The notes: a model not told the origin generated them from the sequence alone. A stretch of 64,000 nucleotides of DNA from Flavobacterium sp. SLB02 (GCF_009664855.1 NZ_CP045928.1:682001-746000); one strand, 5' to 3'; positions 10,942-19,842 are shown, counted from the first letter of the stretch. Numbers and translations: made by a program.

Positions 10942-11018
10942 CATATAATTTTTTGTCAAAAATAATCAATTGTAAAAATTATAGCAGTTACGTTTTATTA
11001 AAATTAACTTTTAGATTT

Positions 11019-12143
11019 ATGAACAGATTTAACAAAATTAAAGTAATATTTACTTTTTTTCTAACGATATTGTCTTTTTGTGCATACAGCCAGTCAAATG
11101 TTTTTAAGGTAACACTTGATGCTGGGCATGGAGATCATGACTTTGGAGCTGTTTATAGCGGACGGATTGAAAAAAATATTGCTTTGGCCATTGTTTTAAA
11201 AGTTGGTAAAATTTTAGAAAGCACGCCCAATATTAATGTGATTTATACTCGTAAAACAGATGTTTTTATCGATTTGGTCGAAAGAGCCAATATTGCCAAC
11301 AGAGCCAATTCGAATATTTTTGTGTCAATTCACTGTAATGCTAATAAAAATACGGCTGCTGATGGAACAGAAACCTATGTAATGGGTTTAAGTAAACTGG
11401 CATCAAATCTTGAGGCTGCGAAAAAAGAGAACTCGGTTATTACCTTAGAGAAAGATTATAAACGTAAATACGAAGGTTATGATCCTAATTCTCCGGAATC
11501 TATGATTGGTTTGACTTTAATGCAGGAAGAATATCAGGATAACAGTATTTCACTAGCCAGTAAAATTGAAGATAATTTTGAAAAATTAGGAAAAAAACTA
11601 AGACAGGGAGGGGTAAAGCAGGCACCTTTTATGGTACTTCATAAAGCGTATATGCCAAGAGTTTTAGTTGAAACGGGATTTATCTCTAATCCTACTGAAG
11701 GAAATATTTTAAATTCTGAAGAGGGACAAAATGATATTGCAAAAGCTATTGCCGAAGCAATTTTAAGTTACAAAAGAGAATATTTTGGTTCCGGAGCTAG
11801 TGAATCAAACGATGCGCGACCAGTAAGAGATACTACTCCTGTAAAAGCAAAAGTGGTTGAAACTCCTGCGGTTGCTAAGAATACTCCAAAAGGAACATTC
11901 TTTAAAGTACAGCTTATCGCCAGCATTAAAAAAACGCCCTTAGAACCTAAAAATTTTAAAGGACTAAAAAATGTAACAATGATATACGAAAATAATATTT
12001 ATAAATATTTTTACCAGGAAACTTCGGATTATACAGCTGCTAAAAAATATTTAGAAGAAGCTAAGGATAAAGGATATGGAGCTTCTTTTCTAGTTGCAAC
12101 TAAAGATGGAGAAAAGATCAGTATTCAAGACGCTATTAAATAA
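11019..12143 (+). CDS. N-acetylmuramoyl-L-alanine amidase (Amidase_3) with SPOR-like C-terminus
   Basis: Cleaves the bond between MurNAc and the stem peptide in the periplasm during cell separation. From the ATG at 11019 the protein has 374 residues: a signal peptide (FTFFLTILSFCAYSQ), the zinc amidase domain with LDAGHGDHDFGA and VSIHCNAN (zinc ligand histidines) and the catalytic-glutamate segment VLVETGFISNPTEG, a linker, then about 80 residues (FFKVQLIAS to the end) resembling a SPOR septal peptidoglycan-binding domain. Longer reading upstream to a TTG at 10953 adds a segment with no signal-peptide character and is rejected. The MCE gene follows after 50 bases. Confidence 0.92.
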   Translation: MNRFNKIKVIFTFFLTILSFCAYSQSNVFKVTLDAGHGDHDFGAVYSGRIEKNIALAIVLKVGKILESTPNINVIYTRKTDVFIDLVERANIANRANSNIFVSIHCNANKNTAADGTETYVMGLSKLASNLEAAKKENSVITLEKDYKRKYEGYDPNSPESMIGLTLMQEEYQDNSISLASKIEDNFEKLGKKLRQGGVKQAPFMVLHKAYMPRVLVETGFISNPTEGNILNSEEGQNDIAKAIAEAILSYKREYFGSGASESNDARPVRDTTPVKAKVVETPAVAKNTPKGTFFKVQLIASIKKTPLEPKNFKGLKNVTMIYENNIYKYFYQETSDYTAAKKYLEEAKDKGYGASFLVATKDGEKISIQDAIK

Positions 12144-12168
12144 TAGCCTTTAGTTCGAATATTTATAC

Positions 12169-12176
12169 TAATTTTG
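12169..12176 (+). promoter_or_regulatory. Candidate -7 box before the MCE gene
   Basis: TAATTTTG is an exact TAnnTTTG match 18 bases before the TTG start at 12194. The upstream element is weak (TTTAG near 12149). It suggests the MCE gene has its own promoter besides read-through from the amidase gene. Confidence 0.45.
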
Positions 12177-12193
12177 TACAAACACTAAGAATT

Positions 12194-13159
12194 TTGAAAC
12201 TAACAAGAGAAATTAAAACGGCTATTTTAGTCATCGCGTCAATTTTATTATTTATCTGGGGCTACAGCTTTTTAAAAGGTAAAGACCTTTTTACAAATTA
12301 TAAGACATTATATGTAGAATATGATAATGTTGAGGATCTGTCAGCATCAGCACCCGTTACCATAAATGGACTTTCAGTTGGTAAAGTAAGTAAAATTACA
12401 ATTAATGAATTAACAGGTAAATTATTAGTTGAACTTCAATTAAAAACAGATTTTCCAATTTCAAAAACAAGTAAAGCGGCTTTGTATTCGCCAAGTTTAA
12501 TTGGTGGAAAACAAATTAAAATTTTGCCTAATCTGGCTGATAAAGATCCGGCAGAGGAAGGACAAACGCTTGTATCTACTGTAGAGATGGGATTAACAGA
12601 ATCTCTGGGAGGTAAAATCGAACCTATTCAGCAAAAATTAGATTTAATGCTTCTTAACATAAATACTCTGGTATCGGGATTAAATAATGTTTTAGACAAA
12701 CAAGGGCAGGAGAATCTAAAAAAATCATTGGCAGAATTAAGCCAGACAATGGAGCAGTTTCATAGAGCTTCAGGAAGTTTGAATTCTATTTTAGATACCA
12801 ATAAAGGTCAGATAAACGGAGTGGTGACAAACTTTAACAAGATGTCAAACAACTTCAATAAGATATCTGATTCTTTAAACAAGGCTGATTTAGGAAAAAC
12901 AGTTAGAAACCTAAACCAAACTTTGGCTAAAGTAGACGGTATTATGAGTAACTTAAACTCAGGAAAAGGTACTGCCGGTAAATTATTAAGTGATGATGCT
13001 TTGTATAACAATTTGGCTAAGACTTCAAAAGAGTTAGAATTGTTATTGCAGGATGTTCGTTTATACCCAACTCGTTATGTAAATGTTTCTCTTTTTGGAA
13101 AGAAAAATAAACCTTACGTAGCCCCTGTAGAAGATGCAAATTCAACCGATAAAAAATAA
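12194..13159 (+). CDS. MCE/MlaD-family lipid transport substrate-binding protein
   Basis: A 321-residue envelope protein with one N-terminal membrane anchor (TAILVIASILLFIWGYSFL), a single MCE domain at about residues 38-120 (LYVEYDNVEDLSASAPVTINGLSVGKV is its characteristic start), and a long helical C-terminal part rich in Asn/Ser/Leu ending in a Lys/Asn tail. MlaD-type proteins form hexameric lipid shuttles. The start is TTG, since no ATG precedes the anchor in frame. No MlaE permease or MlaF ATPase is adjacent, so its partners must be elsewhere. The Fe-S gene follows after 6 bases. Confidence 0.88.
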   Translation: MKLTREIKTAILVIASILLFIWGYSFLKGKDLFTNYKTLYVEYDNVEDLSASAPVTINGLSVGKVSKITINELTGKLLVELQLKTDFPISKTSKAALYSPSLIGGKQIKILPNLADKDPAEEGQTLVSTVEMGLTESLGGKIEPIQQKLDLMLLNINTLVSGLNNVLDKQGQENLKKSLAELSQTMEQFHRASGSLNSILDTNKGQINGVVTNFNKMSNNFNKISDSLNKADLGKTVRNLNQTLAKVDGIMSNLNSGKGTAGKLLSDDALYNNLAKTSKELELLLQDVRLYPTRYVNVSLFGKKNKPYVAPVEDANSTDKK

Positions 13160-13165
13160 TAAGGA

Positions 13166-14503
13166 ATGGGATATTTAGACAATATTTTATTTGCTATACT
13201 TTTAATAGCTGGTTTTGGCTTTTTTGCTTCAAGTGTAAAAAAGATTATCAGAAACATTAACTTAGGAGTTGATGTAGATCGTAAAGATAATCCAAAGGCG
13301 CGTTGGGCAAATATGGCGATGATTGCTTTAGGGCAGTCAAAAATGGTGAAACGGCCTGTTGCCGGAGTATTGCATATTGTTGTTTATGTAGGTTTTGTTA
13401 TTATTAATATCGAGTTACTCGAAATCATCATCGATGGTTTGTTTGGAACACATAGAGTTTTTGCTCCTTATTTAGGTGTAGTCTATGATGTTTTAATTGC
13501 CGCATTTGAGATATTGGCATTTTTGGTTCTGGTTGCAGTTATTGTATTTTGGATCAGAAGAAATATAATTAAGTTAAAACGTTTTATAAATCCGGATTTA
13601 AACGGGTTTCCAAAAAGTGATGCCAATTACATTTTGTATTTCGAGACTGTTTTAATGATTTTGTTTTTATTGATGAATGCTTCTGATTTGCATTTACAAA
13701 ATGTTCCGGGGGGATTTTCGCATTTTCATAAAGCAGGAAGTTTTCCAATAAGTCAGTTTATTGCGCCAATGTTCAACGGAGTTTCAAACGAACTGGTTGG
13801 ATTGTTGTTTGAAGTTTTTTGGTGGTTGCATATTGCAGGTATTTTGGTTTTTATGAACTATTTGTACTTCTCAAAACATTTACATATTCTTTTAGCTTTC
13901 CCAAATACTTATTTTGCTAATCTGAAACCAGAAGGGCAGTTTGATAATTTGGCATCAGTTACAAAAGAGGTGAAGTTAATGATGGATCCAAACGCAGATC
14001 CGTTTGCCGCTGCTCCGGTAGATGAAAACGCTGCGCCAGGTAAATTTGGGGCAAGTGATGTTCAGGATTTAAACTGGGTTCAGCTATTGAATGCTTATAC
14101 TTGTACAGAATGTGGCCGTTGTACATCATCTTGTCCGGCGAATCAAACCGGTAAAAAATTGTCTCCTCGTAAAATTATGATGGATACAAGAGACCGTTTG
14201 CAGGAAGTAGGAAAAAATATAGATGCCAACAAAGGTGTTTTTGTTCCGGATAATAAGACCTTATTAAACGATTATATTACTCCTGAAGAATTGTGGGCTT
14301 GTACCTCATGTAATGCTTGTGTAGAGGAATGTCCGGTAAATATAAGTCCGTTGTCTATTATTATGGATATGCGTCGTTATTTGGTAATGGAGCAAAGTGC
14401 TGCGCCAATGTCATTGAATGCGATGATGACTAATATTGAAAACAATGGTGCGCCTTGGCAATACAGCCAACAGGACAGGTTGAATTGGAAAAATGAGAAT
14501 TAA
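13166..14503 (+). CDS. Membrane 4Fe-4S dicluster oxidoreductase subunit
   Basis: A 445-residue protein with four to five hydrophobic helices in the first 240 residues (several histidines there could bind haem, as in NarI-like domains), then a cytoplasmic part with two ferredoxin motifs: CTECGRCTSSCP near residue 312 and CTSCNACVEECPVNI near residue 380. The layout matches the Fe-S/cytochrome-b-like subunit of heterodisulfide-reductase-type complexes. With the CCG-domain protein downstream it probably forms a two-subunit electron-transfer complex at the inner membrane. Electron donor and acceptor are unknown. Confidence 0.85.
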   Translation: MGYLDNILFAILLIAGFGFFASSVKKIIRNINLGVDVDRKDNPKARWANMAMIALGQSKMVKRPVAGVLHIVVYVGFVIINIELLEIIIDGLFGTHRVFAPYLGVVYDVLIAAFEILAFLVLVAVIVFWIRRNIIKLKRFINPDLNGFPKSDANYILYFETVLMILFLLMNASDLHLQNVPGGFSHFHKAGSFPISQFIAPMFNGVSNELVGLLFEVFWWLHIAGILVFMNYLYFSKHLHILLAFPNTYFANLKPEGQFDNLASVTKEVKLMMDPNADPFAAAPVDENAAPGKFGASDVQDLNWVQLLNAYTCTECGRCTSSCPANQTGKKLSPRKIMMDTRDRLQEVGKNIDANKGVFVPDNKTLLNDYITPEELWACTSCNACVEECPVNISPLSIIMDMRRYLVMEQSAAPMSLNAMMTNIENNGAPWQYSQQDRLNWKNEN

Positions 14504-14629
14504 AGAGTTTAAGCGGTTATTTGTTTAACCGTTTAATCGACTAATAAAATAAATTTCGGTTTTAATTTTAAGGAAAAGGTTTATTCAGACGAGAGATTAA
14601 TCCAATTACCGATTTAATAAAATAAGAAG

Positions 14630-15421
14630 ATGTCAGAAAGTTTAGTAGTACCAACAATGGCAGAAATGCTGGCCGAAGGAAAACAACCAGAAGTTTTGTT
14701 TTGGGTGGGTTGTGCGGGAAGTTTTGATGATAGAGCAAAAAAAATTACAAAGGCATTTGTACGAATCTTAAATCGTACTAATGTTTCTTTTGCGGTTTTG
14801 GGTACTGAGGAGAGTTGTACCGGAGATCCTGCAAAACGCGCCGGAAATGAATTTTTGTTTCAGATGCAGGCCATGATGAATATCGAGGTTCTGAATGCTT
14901 ATGAAGCTAAAAAAATTGTTACGGCTTGTCCGCATTGTTTTAATACTTTAAAAAATGAATATCCTGAATTAGGAGGTCAATATGATGTAGTGCATCATAC
15001 GGAGTTTTTAAAGTCGTTAATGGATGAGGGAAGATTAACTGTTGAAGGAGGTCAGTTTAAAGGGAAAAAAATCACTTTCCACGATCCTTGTTATTTAGGA
15101 AGGGCCAATAAAGTTTATGAAGCACCAAGGGATTTAATTGAAAAACTTGATGTAGAGCTGGTCGAAATGAAACGTTCTAAAGCGAATGGTTTATGTTGCG
15201 GAGCGGGTGGAGCACAAATGTTTAAAGATGCTGAACCAGGAAACAAAGAAGTAAACGTATTACGTACAGAAGATGCTCTGGAAGTAAAACCGGATATTAT
15301 TGCAGCAGGTTGTCCGTTTTGCAATACAATGTTAACTGATGGTATTAAACATCAGGAAAAAGAAGGACAAGTAAAAGTAATGGATATTGCGGAGTTAATT
15401 GCTAATGCGCAAGATTTGTAA
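14630..15421 (+). CDS. CCG-domain Fe-S protein (HdrB/LutA/GlpC-like)
   Basis: A 263-residue soluble protein with two cysteine-rich CCG domains: WVGCAGSFDD with TACPHCFNTLKNEY, then FHDPCYLGR, LCCGAGGAQMF and GCPFCNTML. Such domains bind an unusual iron-sulfur cluster and pass electrons between a flavin partner and a thiol or quinone. It is paired with the membrane Fe-S gene 126 bases upstream. The gap contains a small hairpin (CGGTTA 14514-14519 with TAACCG 14526-14531) without a T tract. Oxidoreductase class is firm; substrate is unknown. Confidence 0.88.
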   Translation: MSESLVVPTMAEMLAEGKQPEVLFWVGCAGSFDDRAKKITKAFVRILNRTNVSFAVLGTEESCTGDPAKRAGNEFLFQMQAMMNIEVLNAYEAKKIVTACPHCFNTLKNEYPELGGQYDVVHHTEFLKSLMDEGRLTVEGGQFKGKKITFHDPCYLGRANKVYEAPRDLIEKLDVELVEMKRSKANGLCCGAGGAQMFKDAEPGNKEVNVLRTEDALEVKPDIIAAGCPFCNTMLTDGIKHQEKEGQVKVMDIAELIANAQDL

Positions 15422-15426
15422 AAAAG

Positions 15427-15458
15427 TGGCTAAGGTTCTGGGATACTAAGCTGCTAAG
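15427..15458 (+). repeat. Intergenic octamer array
   Basis: Four consecutive 8-base units (TGGCTAAG, GTTCTGGG, ATACTAAG, CTGCTAAG), then a T run. Read on the other strand they fit CTTAGNNN. The same period and consensus recur at 34996-35035 and 60572-60659. The rest of the gap up to 15533 is AT-rich and repetitive without other features. Confidence 0.55.
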
Positions 15459-15532
15459 TTTTTTTGCTGGAAACCTGAAATTTTAAACTTGAAACTTTTC
15501 AAATCCAATAATCTAAAATCTAAAATTTAAAA

Positions 15533-16015
15533 ATGTATATACCTTTTGAAAATTTACCTGGTGAATCCAGAATTTGGATTTACCAATCAAACAGAAAGTT
15601 TTCTGAGGAAGAATTTTCTGAAATAGAAACTGACCTGAAAGCTTTCGTAGAAGGCTGGGCAGCTCACGGAACAAGTTTAGAGGCTTCATACCAACTAAAA
15701 TACAACCGATTCATTATTTTGGCTGTAAATCAGGATGTGCAGGCAGCTACAGGATGTTCTATAGATAGTTCAGTGGAGTTTATCCAAAGTTTAGAGAAAA
15801 AATACCACGTTGATTTGCTTGATAAGATGAACGTTACTTTTAAACTTGGTGAACACATAGCTCATAAACCATTAATTGATTTCAAGAAAATGGTGAAAGA
15901 TAAATCGGTATCTGAGAATACGATTGTCTTTAATAACCTTGTAAACAATATCGAAGAATACAACGAATCGTGGGAAGTTCCTGCTGCCGATAGCTGGCAT
16001 AGCAGATTTTTCTAA
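15533..16015 (+). CDS. Conserved Flavobacteria protein of unknown function
   Basis: A soluble 160-residue protein, no signal peptide or membrane helix. Relatives in flavobacterial genomes are often labelled ABC transporter ATPase, but no Walker A (GxxxxGK[ST]), signature or Walker B motif exists here, so that label is not supported. Visible features are an N-terminal IWIYQSNRKFSEEE, a mid segment with a cysteine (AATGCSIDSSVEFI) and a C-terminal WHSRFF. It ends in a terminator. Its conserved place behind the Fe-S genes suggests, but does not show, a linked role. Confidence 0.75.
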   Translation: MYIPFENLPGESRIWIYQSNRKFSEEEFSEIETDLKAFVEGWAAHGTSLEASYQLKYNRFIILAVNQDVQAATGCSIDSSVEFIQSLEKKYHVDLLDKMNVTFKLGEHIAHKPLIDFKKMVKDKSVSENTIVFNNLVNNIEEYNESWEVPAADSWHSRFF

Positions 16016-16034
16016 GAAGAATTTATAATAAAAA

Positions 16035-16070
16035 AAAAAGGCATGAAATTTAGATTTTATGCCTTTTTTT
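16035..16070 (+). terminator. Intrinsic terminator after the 160-residue gene
   Basis: AAAAAGGCAT (16035-16044) pairs with ATGCCTTTTT (16059-16068); inner bases can extend the stem. A T run follows. Small open frames through this hairpin are not genes. Confidence 0.8.
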
Positions 16071-16149
16071 GTTTTAAGAATATCACATTTACGAGTAAAC
16101 ATGCTGGGTTTAACTCTGTGGATCTTACAAAAATAAAAGCCTCTAATTT

Positions 16150-16218
16150 AGCCCCGATGGGAGTGATATCCTTTTTTGCCGTTGTTGGGCAGAAAAGATA
16201 TAACGGACAGCGGGACAG
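16150..16218 (+). repeat. Palindromic intergenic element, copy A
   Basis: Within the 453-base gap 16016-16468. A conserved left block (AGCCCCGATGGGAGTG), a hairpin whose arms are 16166-16180 (ATATCCTTTTTTGCC) and 16188-16201 (GGCAGAAAAGATAT), and a right block (AACGGACAGCGGGACAG). Related copies occur at 33641-33714 and, reversed, 59353-59474. After the element the gap holds only AT-rich repetitive sequence and a candidate -7 box for bshA (TATTTTTG at 16433-16440). Confidence 0.65.
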
Positions 16219-16468
16219 ATGGTTATTTTGGAAAAGTGATTTTTTGCTTCTTATTTAAATTATGAATTATTAGTTATGAATTATGAGTGTAAAGTTCTTC
16301 TTGTGAAGCCTATGGATCGCTCAGACTGACAGAGATAATGTTAGAGTAATTGTTTTAAATATCTAACGATCTAATACTCTGGTACATTTAATCTTCACAA
16401 AAATCTAACAATCTAAATCTTCGATTAAATGCTATTTTTGAGTACTTTCGTAGTATTAAATTTAATAC

Positions 16469-17605
16469 ATGAAAATAGCTATAGTTTGTTATCCGACATT
16501 TGGCGGTAGTGGCGTAGTTGCTACAGAATTGGGTCTTGAATTAGCCAGACGCGGACACGAAATCCATTTTATTACTTATAGTCAGCCGGTTAGGCTGGCA
16601 CTTTTGAATCCTAATGTTCATTATCACGAAGTAAACGTTCCTGAATATCCTCTTTTTCATTATCAGCCTTATGAATTGGCTTTGTCAAGCAAATTGGTTG
16701 ATATGGTGAAATTATATAAGATTGAAGTCTTGCACGTGCATTATGCTATTCCTCACGCTTATGCGGGCTATATGGCCAAGCAAATGCTGAAGAATGAAGG
16801 CATTAATCTGCCAATGATTACAACGCTTCACGGAACTGATATTACTCTTGTTGGAAATCACCCTTTTTATAAACCCGCAGTGACCTTTAGTATCAATAAA
16901 TCTGATTATGTTACTTCTGTTTCGCAGAGTCTGAAAGATGATACTTTGAAACTCTTTAAAATCAAGAATAAAATCAAGGTAATTCCTAATTTTATTGAGC
17001 TGGATAAGGTGAGAAAAGATCCGCAGCAGCCTTGTCACCGTTATGTAATGGCCAAGGAAAATGAGCGTATCATAACGCATATCAGTAACTTTAGAAAGGT
17101 AAAACGTATTCCGGATATTATTAAGATTTTCTATAATATCCAGAAAGAAATGCCAGCTAAATTGATGATGGTGGGTGATGGTCCTGAGAAAGAAAAAGCG
17201 GAAATTTTATGTATGGAACTGGGAATTTACGACAAGGTAATTTTCTTTGGAAACAGTAATGAAATTGATAAAATTTTATGTCTTACTGATTTGTTCCTGC
17301 TTCCGTCAGAAACAGAAAGTTTTGGTTTGGCAGCTTTAGAAGCAATGGCTTGCGGGGTTCCGGTAATTTCGAGTAACTCGGGAGGTTTGCCGGAGGTTAA
17401 TTTTGATGGTATTTCGGGATATTTGAGTGATGTTGGGAATGTCGAAGAAATGGCTGCAAATGCAATTAAGATTCTTAAAGATGATAAAACGCTGAATGAA
17501 TTTAAAGCAAATGCGCTGGAAGTAGCGAAGAAATTCGATATCAAAAATATATTGCCTAAGTATGAAGCTTTGTATCAAAAAGCAATAGACGATTATAAAG
17601 AATAG
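16469..17605 (+). CDS. bshA: N-acetyl-alpha-D-glucosaminyl L-malate synthase
   Basis: First enzyme of bacillithiol synthesis, joining GlcNAc from UDP-GlcNAc to L-malate. The 378-residue GT4/GT-B protein starts with the BshA hallmark CYPTFGGSGVVATELG, contains HVHYAIPHA and TTLHGTDITLVG, and has the C-terminal nucleotide-binding ETESFGLAALEAMACGVPV (E-X7-E motif). These segments separate BshA from other GT4 enzymes. It is the only bacillithiol gene here. An exact -7 box (16433-16440) lies 36 bases before the ATG. The lipoprotein gene follows after 24 bases. Confidence 0.95.
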   Translation: MKIAIVCYPTFGGSGVVATELGLELARRGHEIHFITYSQPVRLALLNPNVHYHEVNVPEYPLFHYQPYELALSSKLVDMVKLYKIEVLHVHYAIPHAYAGYMAKQMLKNEGINLPMITTLHGTDITLVGNHPFYKPAVTFSINKSDYVTSVSQSLKDDTLKLFKIKNKIKVIPNFIELDKVRKDPQQPCHRYVMAKENERIITHISNFRKVKRIPDIIKIFYNIQKEMPAKLMMVGDGPEKEKAEILCMELGIYDKVIFFGNSNEIDKILCLTDLFLLPSETESFGLAALEAMACGVPVISSNSGGLPEVNFDGISGYLSDVGNVEEMAANAIKILKDDKTLNEFKANALEVAKKFDIKNILPKYEALYQKAIDDYKE

Positions 17606-17629
17606 AACATAATTTAAAAATACTCGTAA

Positions 17630-18058
17630 ATGAAAAAAGTAATTTCGGTTTTAATAATTTTTGTTTTGATTTCTTGCGGAGCAAAAAAAACAGCAGATTC
17701 AGGTTCGAAAGTTTTGTATGAGGTTTTGACGGAACAATCTGACGGTGGTGGGAATATTAAGTTTTTTGAAATTTTGACTGAACCTAATGAAATCAAAATG
17801 TTGGAAAATGACCCGCTTTTAAAAGATAAAATGAAACATGACGATATTAGTAATTCGAATTATGTTATCCTGAACATGGGGGAGAAAAATACCGGCGGAT
17901 ACTCTATTGGCGTTGAAAAAGTGGAAGAAACCGATAAGAATATTATCATTACGATAAAAGAAGTAAGTCCAGCTCCGGATGCGATGGTGATGCAGGTGAT
18001 TACCTATCCTTATACGGTGGTAAAAGTGCATTCGAAAAAAGAGATTATTATTAAATAA
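17630..18058 (+). CDS. PrcB-like domain lipoprotein
   Basis: A 142-residue lipoprotein: the signal VLIIFVLISCG ends at a lipobox cysteine. The C-terminal half (NTGGYSIGVEKVEE, ITIKEVSPAPDAMVMQ, YPYTVVKV) fits the PrcB_C domain, named after the Treponema protease-complex protein, whose members often sit in the envelope. The domain function here is unknown. It is transcribed with or just behind bshA, although no functional link is evident. It converges on the beta-barrel gene across a shared terminator. Confidence 0.75.
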   Translation: MKKVISVLIIFVLISCGAKKTADSGSKVLYEVLTEQSDGGGNIKFFEILTEPNEIKMLENDPLLKDKMKHDDISNSNYVILNMGEKNTGGYSIGVEKVEETDKNIIITIKEVSPAPDAMVMQVITYPYTVVKVHSKKEIIIK

Positions 18059-18103
18059 GCATTCTTTAGGTTAAATTCAATGCTGAGCCTAATGAAAACA
18101 AAA

Positions 18104-18133
18104 AAATCCTGTCGCTTTTCAACGACAGGATTT
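18104..18133. terminator. Bidirectional terminator
   Basis: Perfect 11-bp stem AAATCCTGTCG / CGACAGGATTT, loop CTTTTCAA, with A-rich left and T-rich right flanks. It serves the convergent lipoprotein (+) and beta-barrel (-) genes. Confidence 0.88.
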
Positions 18134-18161
18134 CTTTTTACAATTATTTTTTAGTTTTAAT

Positions 18162-18659
18162 TTAGAATCTAAATTTAACTCCTAAACCTACATCGAATCC
18201 AAAATTGTCATCATCATAGTATCCAGAACCAATTTCTGGTCTTGCATCTAATGAAAGTGTAATAGGTGCTTCGCTAAATCTGTATTCTATACCGATATCT
18301 CCAGCTGCAAATACGTATGTTCCGCTGTCGTTATACTTAAAATTGTTGTTGTAGTAATCGTGATCCCATGCAGCAATACCACCACCAACACCAGCGTACC
18401 AGTTAAAACCTCCGTCGATGTTCCAAACCCATTGGTAAAGAGCAACTCCTTTAATGGCGTCTACATTACTGCTGTTTCTAAAACCTAAATCAAATTCAAG
18501 TCTGTTTTTTTGGCTTAAGCCTAATTGATATGATACCTCGCCACCAAATCCGTTGTTATCTCCTAAACGTACTCCTAAAGCGTGTTTTGAAATTTCTTGT
18601 GATTGAGCTGTGAATGCTATTCCTAATAGCATAAAGGCAGATAAAATGATTTTTTTCAT
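18162..18659 (-). CDS. Small outer-membrane beta-barrel protein
   Basis: A 165-residue protein with a clean signal peptide (SAFMLLGIAFTAQSQ) and alternating beta-strand pattern (LGVRLGDNNGFGGEVSYQLGL to FDVGLGVKFRF), ending in the aromatic residue typical of outer-membrane barrels. It resembles OmpW/porin-family eight-strand barrels. No ligand can be inferred. It ends at the bidirectional terminator. Confidence 0.85.
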   Translation of the reverse strand: MKKIILSAFMLLGIAFTAQSQEISKHALGVRLGDNNGFGGEVSYQLGLSQKNRLEFDLGFRNSSNVDAIKGVALYQWVWNIDGGFNWYAGVGGGIAAWDHDYYNNNFKYNDSGTYVFAAGDIGIEYRFSEAPITLSLDARPEIGSGYYDDDNFGFDVGLGVKFRF

Positions 18660-18829
18660 AAAAATGGTTATTTAATTTTTTTCAAATGTACAGTTACGTG
18701 TTGAGTAGAAACGTATAATATTTTTGAAAATTGTTATATAATTCACATTTTTGAATTTTAATTTCATTTTGTTAAAGGCTTCGGTGTCAGTTATAATGCG
18801 TGATTTGGACTTTTGAAGCAGTTTTAGGA

Positions 18830-19654
18830 TTATTTTTTAAGGATGATCGAGGAAATTAATTGGGAGCTTAAAATGTCTTCCATCTCGAAAAGATTTTCTT
18901 CTTCTGTAAAATTACTTTCAGTATAAGAGTATAATTTCCAACGCTTTTTGTGGTATTCTAGCGCAGTTAGATTTTCGACCCAATCGCCGGAATTTAAATA
19001 TAAGGTAGATCCGTGTTTGTTTTCTTTAGTTATGATTTTTGGTTCATGTATATGTCCGCAAATTACATAATCGTATTTTTTTTCGATGGCTAAATCTGTA
19101 GCGGTAGTTTCGAAATCTGAAATGAATTTGACAGCCTTTTTTACACTTGCTTTTATTTTTTTAGAAAAAGAATACGGTTCGCGGCCTAATTTTGCCAAAC
19201 ACCAGTTGGCAAATCGATTGCTCAAAATTAGATAATCATATCCTAATCCGCCTAGTTTTGCGATCCATTTTGAGTGCTGAACAGAAGCGTCAAAAACATC
19301 TCCGTGAAAAATCCAGGCTTTTTTATCGTCTAATTCTAAAACCAGTTTATCAACCAGTGAAAAATTTCCCATGTTCATATCGCTGAATTTTCGAAGAATT
19401 TCATCGTGATTTCCAGTGATGTAATACACTTTTGTGCCCTTAGATGCCATCCCGATTATGCGTTGAATGACCCTTAAATGTGCTTTAGGGAAGTATGATT
19501 TTCGAAACTGCCAGGCGTCAATTATATCGCCGTTTAAGACTAATGTTTTGGGCTTAATGCTTGATAGGTAGTTGTTTAGTTCTTTAGCGTGACTTCCGTA
19601 AGTTCCCAAATGGACATCTGAAAGAATGACCAATTCGACATTTCGTTTTTTCAA
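18830..19654 (-). CDS. LpxH-like UDP-2,3-diacylglucosamine diphosphatase / metallophosphoesterase
   Basis: A 274-residue calcineurin-like phosphoesterase with all metal-binding motifs in order: SDVHLG, NGDIIDAW, TGNHDE, a histidine in FHGDVFD and CGHIHEPKI. Residues after the GNHD motif (SVQHSKW, NRFANWCLAKLGREPYS) match the LpxH2/YbbF-like group that cuts UDP-2,3-diacylglucosamine in lipid A synthesis. Placement in lipid A synthesis is by family; a different pyrophosphatase role cannot be excluded. It is transcribed away from aroC. Confidence 0.82.
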   Translation of the reverse strand: MKKRNVELVILSDVHLGTYGSHAKELNNYLSSIKPKTLVLNGDIIDAWQFRKSYFPKAHLRVIQRIIGMASKGTKVYYITGNHDEILRKFSDMNMGNFSLVDKLVLELDDKKAWIFHGDVFDASVQHSKWIAKLGGLGYDYLILSNRFANWCLAKLGREPYSFSKKIKASVKKAVKFISDFETTATDLAIEKKYDYVICGHIHEPKIITKENKHGSTLYLNSGDWVENLTALEYHKKRWKLYSYTESNFTEEENLFEMEDILSSQLISSIILKK

Positions 19655-19842
19655 TTTTTCTTTTTTTGAAGTTTAACAAATAAAAGAAACTCCTAGCAGA
19701 GATATTTTATCAAAAGGTTATCAATTTGGCCACAATTTTAATAAATTGTGATTTTTAAACTCCTTAACCTTTAGTTAATAATACTAATTTTAAATTTTTT
19801 AATTTAATTCATAAAACTTACATTTGCTCAAAACAAATTACA

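Noticed and set aside
10886..10969. N-terminal extension of the LptD-like protein to a TTG at 10969
   Set aside because: It precedes the signal peptide and contains an exact -7 promoter box.
10953..11018. N-terminal extension of the amidase to a TTG at 10953
   Set aside because: The ATG at 11019 directly begins a good signal peptide; the extension overlaps the divergent promoter region.
14514..14531. Terminator between the two Fe-S genes
   Set aside because: The six-bp hairpin has no T tract, and the two genes are expected to act together.
16043..16258. Open frame of 71 codons on the plus strand
   Set aside because: It starts inside a terminator hairpin and runs through palindromic element copy A; no protein-like features.
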